Below, piece after piece: positions 23,149 through 26,485 of a stretch of DNA of 26,485 nt. The stretch is from the NCBI GenBank assembly GCA_945861255.1, contig CAMAUG010000009.1, forward strand, positions 1 to 26,485. Direction: 5' to 3'. The DNA comes from Candidatus Sulfopaludibacter sp. SbA3 (lineage in GTDB: Bacteria > Acidobacteriota > Terriglobia > Bryobacterales > Bryobacteraceae). The notes below the pieces were generated by a model that was given only the letters and a program-made list of their open reading frames with translations, had not been told where the DNA came from and ran no database searches. The position numbers were made by a program, and so were the translations under genes. Position 1 is the stretch's first letter; every line of letters starts with the position of its first letter.

Positions 23149-23508
23149 GTGGCCAACCTGGTTCGAAAAGTTGATCACCGCCGGCATGTCCGGCAGCTCA
23201 TCAGCGGCAAGGTCCGAGTCCTCTGGGAAGGCGCCGATGGACAAGGCCAGGTGTGCATCGCCGAGCTTGTCGACATCTCCAAGCATGGCCTGCGAATCCT
23301 CGTTGACGCCAAAATGGACCCCCGTACGTATGTAACCGTCAACGATCGGGAAGTCGGCATCACAGGCCGCGGCTCCGTTCGTTACTGCCGATACGAAAAA
23401 GGAAAGTACGCGGTAGGCCTTGAGTTCAGCGGTGGAACCGGCTGGACGCCCGCTGCGCAGGCTTTGACCGCGCCTTCCGCGAAATCCGAAGCAATCGAAT
23501 CTGCGTAG
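23149..23508 (+). CDS. PilZ domain protein, probable c-di-GMP receptor
   Basis: A 119-residue single-domain protein. The c-di-GMP-binding motifs are present: R11-x3-R15 (in HRRHVRQ) and D42-x-S44-x-x-G47 (DISKHG), followed by GRGSVRYCRYEKGKYAVGLEFSG, a standard PilZ strand pattern. A Thr/Ala/Ser-rich tail follows. It starts with GTG at 23149; an ATG at 23138 is out of frame. No export signal, so it acts in the cytoplasm. With no partner domain or obvious operon, its output (motility, secretion or exopolysaccharide) cannot be told. Confidence 0.85.
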   Translation: MANLVRKVDHRRHVRQLISGKVRVLWEGADGQGQVCIAELVDISKHGLRILVDAKMDPRTYVTVNDREVGITGRGSVRYCRYEKGKYAVGLEFSGGTGWTPAAQALTAPSAKSEAIESA

Positions 23509-23618
23509 GCGAATTTGCCTGAAACCGGCGGAGGCGATGGGCGGCGGCTGGGGCTCGGTTTGCGGGATCGACTCTCCTATGCGCCCGTGAAGGCGATGGG
23601 CGAGCCGCTACGCGGAAG

Positions 23619-25874
23619 CTAATTCCCCGGCCTGATCGTGAGCACGGCCTTCGCTTCCACCTTCCCGAACTGCATTGGGAACATCCGCCCGCGGTAAAAC
23701 GCGTCCCACTGATCTTTGTAGTGGGAAGACAGCCATTGCTCCGATTGCCCTAACGTGATGCCGGCGAAAGAGTGATTCAGATCGCTCAGATCCACCGCCA
23801 TCCGCAGCGAAGGGCCCAGGCGGCCGGTGTACTGCTGCACGCTCACCGGCGAGCTGCGCATGGGCACCGGACCAATATTAAAATATCCTCCGATCAGCGG
23901 CAAGCGCCCCAGCACGGGATTGATCAGCCGTAGCGTTTGATGGCGTCCGAAGTCCCACCGGGAGATTTTCGATCCCTGGGTCTTGATGCCTTCGTCCACG
24001 GCTCCCGTCAGGCAACGCAGCAGGAGCGCATTGTAGTCGGGGAACCAGGCTTGCGGGCGCTCCCGCAGCAAACGTTCCAGAGCGGCGGGCGCGATGTTGG
24101 CGATGTAGGCATCGCCTTGACCGGCCGCGGCGCGCTCCGCGGCGACCTTGCGAAGCTGCTCAAAGACCAGCGTCGCGATCATGGGCGCCGCTTGCCCGAT
24201 TTCCATCTGTCCGTTCCACTGGCGCAACTCCGCGGCCGCGTCCGCCAATTCTGAACGCGCCGGTTTCTGTTGCTCCCACGCCGCGACCACTTGCTGCGCG
24301 AGGAAATGATGGAATGCCGAATAGACGTCGGTCTGCACGCCGATCATGTCTTCCGCTTTCCAATCGAGACGCGATGCCAATCGATCGCGAATTTGGCGCA
24401 CACGGTACGGCGGCGCGAAGTTGCCGTTCACGTTGAAGCCGGTCCTTCCGTTCGGCGCTGCGGCGGGAGGCGTGCGGCCTTGAAATTCTTCCGCCGGAAA
24501 CGGATTCTGATTCGCGGAAGCGATGACGCCGGTAGGCGGATTGAAAACGTGCGGCAGCTCTTCAAACGGCACGTAGCTTTGCCACTCGCAATCGCCCGCC
24601 GCGCCATCCGCGGGAACGTCGCCCCGGCAATTATTGCGCACGGGCAACCGCCCGCCGGCCTGATAGCCGATATTGCCGTCCACGTCCGCATAAATGAAAT
24701 TCTGCGCGGGGCCGGCGAAGTGGGAGATCGCCGCGCGAAATTCGTCCCAGTTGGCAGCGCGGTTCAGGCTCAGCAAGGGGAAGGCGAAGCCGCCGGGCTC
24801 GGCCGCGGTCCAGCGCAGGGAGTAGGGGCGCTCCTGATCGTTCACGAAAACAGGGCCGTGCCGCGTGACCCATACCAGCGTGGCGCGCGGCTCCGCGCCA
24901 TCCACTGCCATGGTCTCGCGCTCCAGCCGCGCTTGCTCCGTCTTCCCTTGAAACACGTACCGGCCCGATTGAAGATCGATTTGTTCGCGATAGAGATCCT
25001 GCACGTCGAATTCGAGATTCGTCAGGCCCCATGCGATCCGCTGGTTATGGCCCACGATGATGCACGGCAGTCCGATAATCGCGCCGCCCGTTACGTCCAG
25101 CCCTGGGGCCTGCAGGTGCATCAAGTACCACACGGAAGGTATGGTCATTTCCAGGTGCGGATCGTTGGCGAGGATCGGCCTGCCGGTGGCGGTACGCGCG
25201 CCGGCAATCGCCCAGGCGTTCGAGCCGGGCTGCGGCTCACCGCCGGTGCGCACGGGGAACAGGAACTCCACCTTTTCGCGGTCGCCTTGCGCCAGCATGT
25301 GCATTTTGGCGAGTTCGGCGCGCCAGTTGGGCGTGAGAAAGCGGTACATCTCGAGCCCGGCGAGAATCGAATCGCGAATGGTCCACGGACGCGGATCGTA
25401 ACTCAGTAGGGTGAACTCCAGCGGCAGCCGCCCGCGATGCGTGGCGATGTAATGATTCACGCCGCGCGCGAACGCAGCGAACACCTTGCGTTCCTCCGGC
25501 GCCAGCGTCTTCTCGTGTTGCTCGGCGAGCCGCCGCATGCGGAAGCGCCGCGCCTCCTCATCGGCGGGAAGCGCGGCCGGCCCCACCACTTCCGCCAGTT
25601 CCCCTGCCGCGCGCCGGCGCATGGCGTCCATCTGCCACAGGCGGTCCTGCGCCATCGCGTACCCTTGCAGGAAGATGGCGTCCTCCCACGATTCCGCCCG
25701 GATGTGCGGCACGCCCAGCGCGTCGCGCGTGATGGTGGCTTTCGCGGCGATGGGCGCGGACATCTCGCCCGACGTTTCCGGCAGCGCGCGCCAGGCATAC
25801 CAATATGCCGCCGCGACAAACGCGATCAGCAAAACCGCTATGCTCAGATTGACTACCCGAAGCAGACGAGACAT
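23619..25874 (-). CDS. membrane-anchored penicillin acylase family Ntn-hydrolase
   Basis: A 751-residue precursor from the ATG at 25874. It begins with a membrane segment (VVNLSIAVLLIAFVAAAYWYAW). An alpha chain follows (ITRDALGVPHIRAESWEDAIFLQGYAMAQDRLWQMD in outline). The autoprocessing site is at G217-S218 within QPGSNAWAIAG, where Ser218 becomes the catalytic N-terminal nucleophile of the beta chain. Beta-chain family sequences include RPILANDPHLEMTIPSVWY, GLPCIIVGHNQRIAWGLTN and ASANQNPFP with a candidate oxyanion Asn. Start 25874 is chosen because the open frame further upstream (to 26009) is Arg-rich and runs into the divergent CNNM gene. Relatives cleave penicillin G, cephalosporins or acyl-homoserine lactones; which applies here is unknown. 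Confidence 0.9.
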   Translation of the reverse strand: MSRLLRVVNLSIAVLLIAFVAAAYWYAWRALPETSGEMSAPIAAKATITRDALGVPHIRAESWEDAIFLQGYAMAQDRLWQMDAMRRRAAGELAEVVGPAALPADEEARRFRMRRLAEQHEKTLAPEERKVFAAFARGVNHYIATHRGRLPLEFTLLSYDPRPWTIRDSILAGLEMYRFLTPNWRAELAKMHMLAQGDREKVEFLFPVRTGGEPQPGSNAWAIAGARTATGRPILANDPHLEMTIPSVWYLMHLQAPGLDVTGGAIIGLPCIIVGHNQRIAWGLTNLEFDVQDLYREQIDLQSGRYVFQGKTEQARLERETMAVDGAEPRATLVWVTRHGPVFVNDQERPYSLRWTAAEPGGFAFPLLSLNRAANWDEFRAAISHFAGPAQNFIYADVDGNIGYQAGGRLPVRNNCRGDVPADGAAGDCEWQSYVPFEELPHVFNPPTGVIASANQNPFPAEEFQGRTPPAAAPNGRTGFNVNGNFAPPYRVRQIRDRLASRLDWKAEDMIGVQTDVYSAFHHFLAQQVVAAWEQQKPARSELADAAAELRQWNGQMEIGQAAPMIATLVFEQLRKVAAERAAAGQGDAYIANIAPAALERLLRERPQAWFPDYNALLLRCLTGAVDEGIKTQGSKISRWDFGRHQTLRLINPVLGRLPLIGGYFNIGPVPMRSSPVSVQQYTGRLGPSLRMAVDLSDLNHSFAGITLGQSEQWLSSHYKDQWDAFYRGRMFPMQFGKVEAKAVLTIRPGN

Positions 25875-25936
25875 GCGCACTGCTTCGAGTGTAACGTGGA
25901 GACCCGCGGGCCGGAAAAACCGGATTTGCGAAATCG

Positions 25937-26485
25937 ATGACCATCCGCCTGATCTTACTGGCCGCCATCGTCGCCTTGAATGCCTTCTTCGCCGGTGCGG
26001 AAGTGGCATTGGTTTCGGTACGCAAGTCCCGGCTCAAGGAATTGGCGGAGGAAGGCAACGCGTCGGCGCGCGCCGCGCTCGGGTTGCTGGAAAATCCCGG
26101 ACGGCTGCTGAGCACCACTCAGTTTGGGGTCACGTTGGCGAGCCTGGGGCTGGGCTGGGCGGGCGAAGGCACCGTGCACGGCCTGCTGGTGGGCGCCATT
26201 TCTCCTTTTCTTCCGCAGCCGTTGGATGCAACGCTTGAAACCTGGCTCCACGGCGCCAGCTTCACGGTGGCATTCCTGTTGATCAGCTACGTGCACGTGG
26301 TCATCGGCGAAGTGGTGCCGAAAAATCTGGCGCTCGAAAAAGCCGACCGCCTCGCGCTCCTGGTGGCGTCGCCGCTGCTGGCCTTCCGGCGCGTATCGGC
26401 ACCGTTCGTGTACGTGCTGGAGCAGGCGTCCGCGCTCGTGTCGAAACTGGTGGGACTGCGCGGCGATCACCACGGCGGCGGACAT
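25937..26485 (+). CDS. CNNM/CorC (hemolysin C) family membrane protein, truncated by window end
   Basis: The first 183 codons of a longer gene; the frame is still open at the last base. The product starts MTIRLILLAAIVALNAFFAGAEVAL, followed by VSVRKSRLKELAEEGNASAR, LLSTTQFGVTLASLGLGWAGE and SYVHVVIGEVVPKNLALEKA. These are hallmarks of the DUF21 (CNNM) transmembrane domain; CBS and CorC_HlyC domains would be expected beyond the window. The family is tied to Mg2+ or other cation transport. It is divergent from the acylase gene, with only 62 bases between the two start codons, so they share a compact promoter region. CCGG-AAAAA-CCGG at 25911-25923 is a small inverted repeat there. Confidence 0.9.
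   Translation, partial: MTIRLILLAAIVALNAFFAGAEVALVSVRKSRLKELAEEGNASARAALGLLENPGRLLSTTQFGVTLASLGLGWAGEGTVHGLLVGAISPFLPQPLDATLETWLHGASFTVAFLLISYVHVVIGEVVPKNLALEKADRLALLVASPLLAFRRVSAPFVYVLEQASALVSKLVGLRGDHHGGGH

Noticed and set aside
23532..23602. 12-base direct repeat AGGCGATGGGCG at 23532-23543 and 23591-23602 between the PilZ and acylase genes.
   Set aside because: Two short GC-rich copies between convergent genes; no structure or insertion hallmark supports an element.
25875..26009. A longer N-terminus for the penicillin acylase-family protein.
   Set aside because: The extra 45 residues are Arg-rich, lie before a good membrane anchor start at 25874, and overlap the divergent CNNM gene.

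Overview
The window is GC-rich, densely coded bacterial DNA. Its gene content suggests an acidobacterium of the Bryobacter/Solibacter type: a DUF1549/DUF1553 plus DUF1501 pair, a CHAT-TPR protein next to a sigma factor and a zinc-finger anti-sigma factor, and many secreted proteins in a diderm cell with a TolC-type channel. This placement is inferred from gene content; the window holds no rRNA gene. No tRNA, rRNA, CRISPR array, integrase or transposase gene was seen.

Layout. 236-4292 (+) is a possible signalling module: a secreted TPR-CHAT protein with an intact His/Cys pair, an ECF-like sigma factor starting at the CHAT stop codon, and a one-TM anti-sigma factor with an H-x3-C-x2-C zinc motif and an outer beta-rich domain. 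4524-7585 (+) is a DUF1549/DUF1553 protein with a CxxCH motif, translationally coupled to a DUF1501 protein with a Tat-like leader. 7802-10236 (+) is housekeeping: rplU, rpmA, obgE, and a protein-L-isoaspartate methyltransferase with a signal-like N-terminus. Facing it is infC (-, 10287-10907), without its usual rpmI-rplT partners.

11087-18538 (-) is one compact operon: TetR/CecR-like repressor, TolC-like channel, HlyD/YbhG-like adaptor, two separate ABC ATPases and two ABC-2 permeases. It resembles E. coli cecR-ybhGFSR, with the double ATPase YbhF split in two and a dedicated outer-membrane gene added. A consensus -35, a -10 inside a perfect 19-bp palindrome, and a start codon directly after it point to autorepression. 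A REP-like hairpin sits between the ATPase genes, and a 110-bp inverted-repeat element follows the last stop codon.

18606-19558 is poorly coding. It holds one doubtful minus-strand ORF and a decayed copy of the start of the next gene, an OFA-type MFS transporter (19559-20815). Then come a secreted cupin-like protein, a secreted PQQ-type sugar dehydrogenase-like protein and a PilZ protein (all +), a membrane-anchored penicillin acylase-family hydrolase (-), and, divergent from it, the first 183 codons of a CNNM/CorC-family membrane protein cut by the window end.

The points most worth following up are the CHAT/sigma/anti-sigma module with a sequence motif shared by two of its upstream regions, the two inverted-repeat elements, the TetR control region, and the decayed MFS duplicate.
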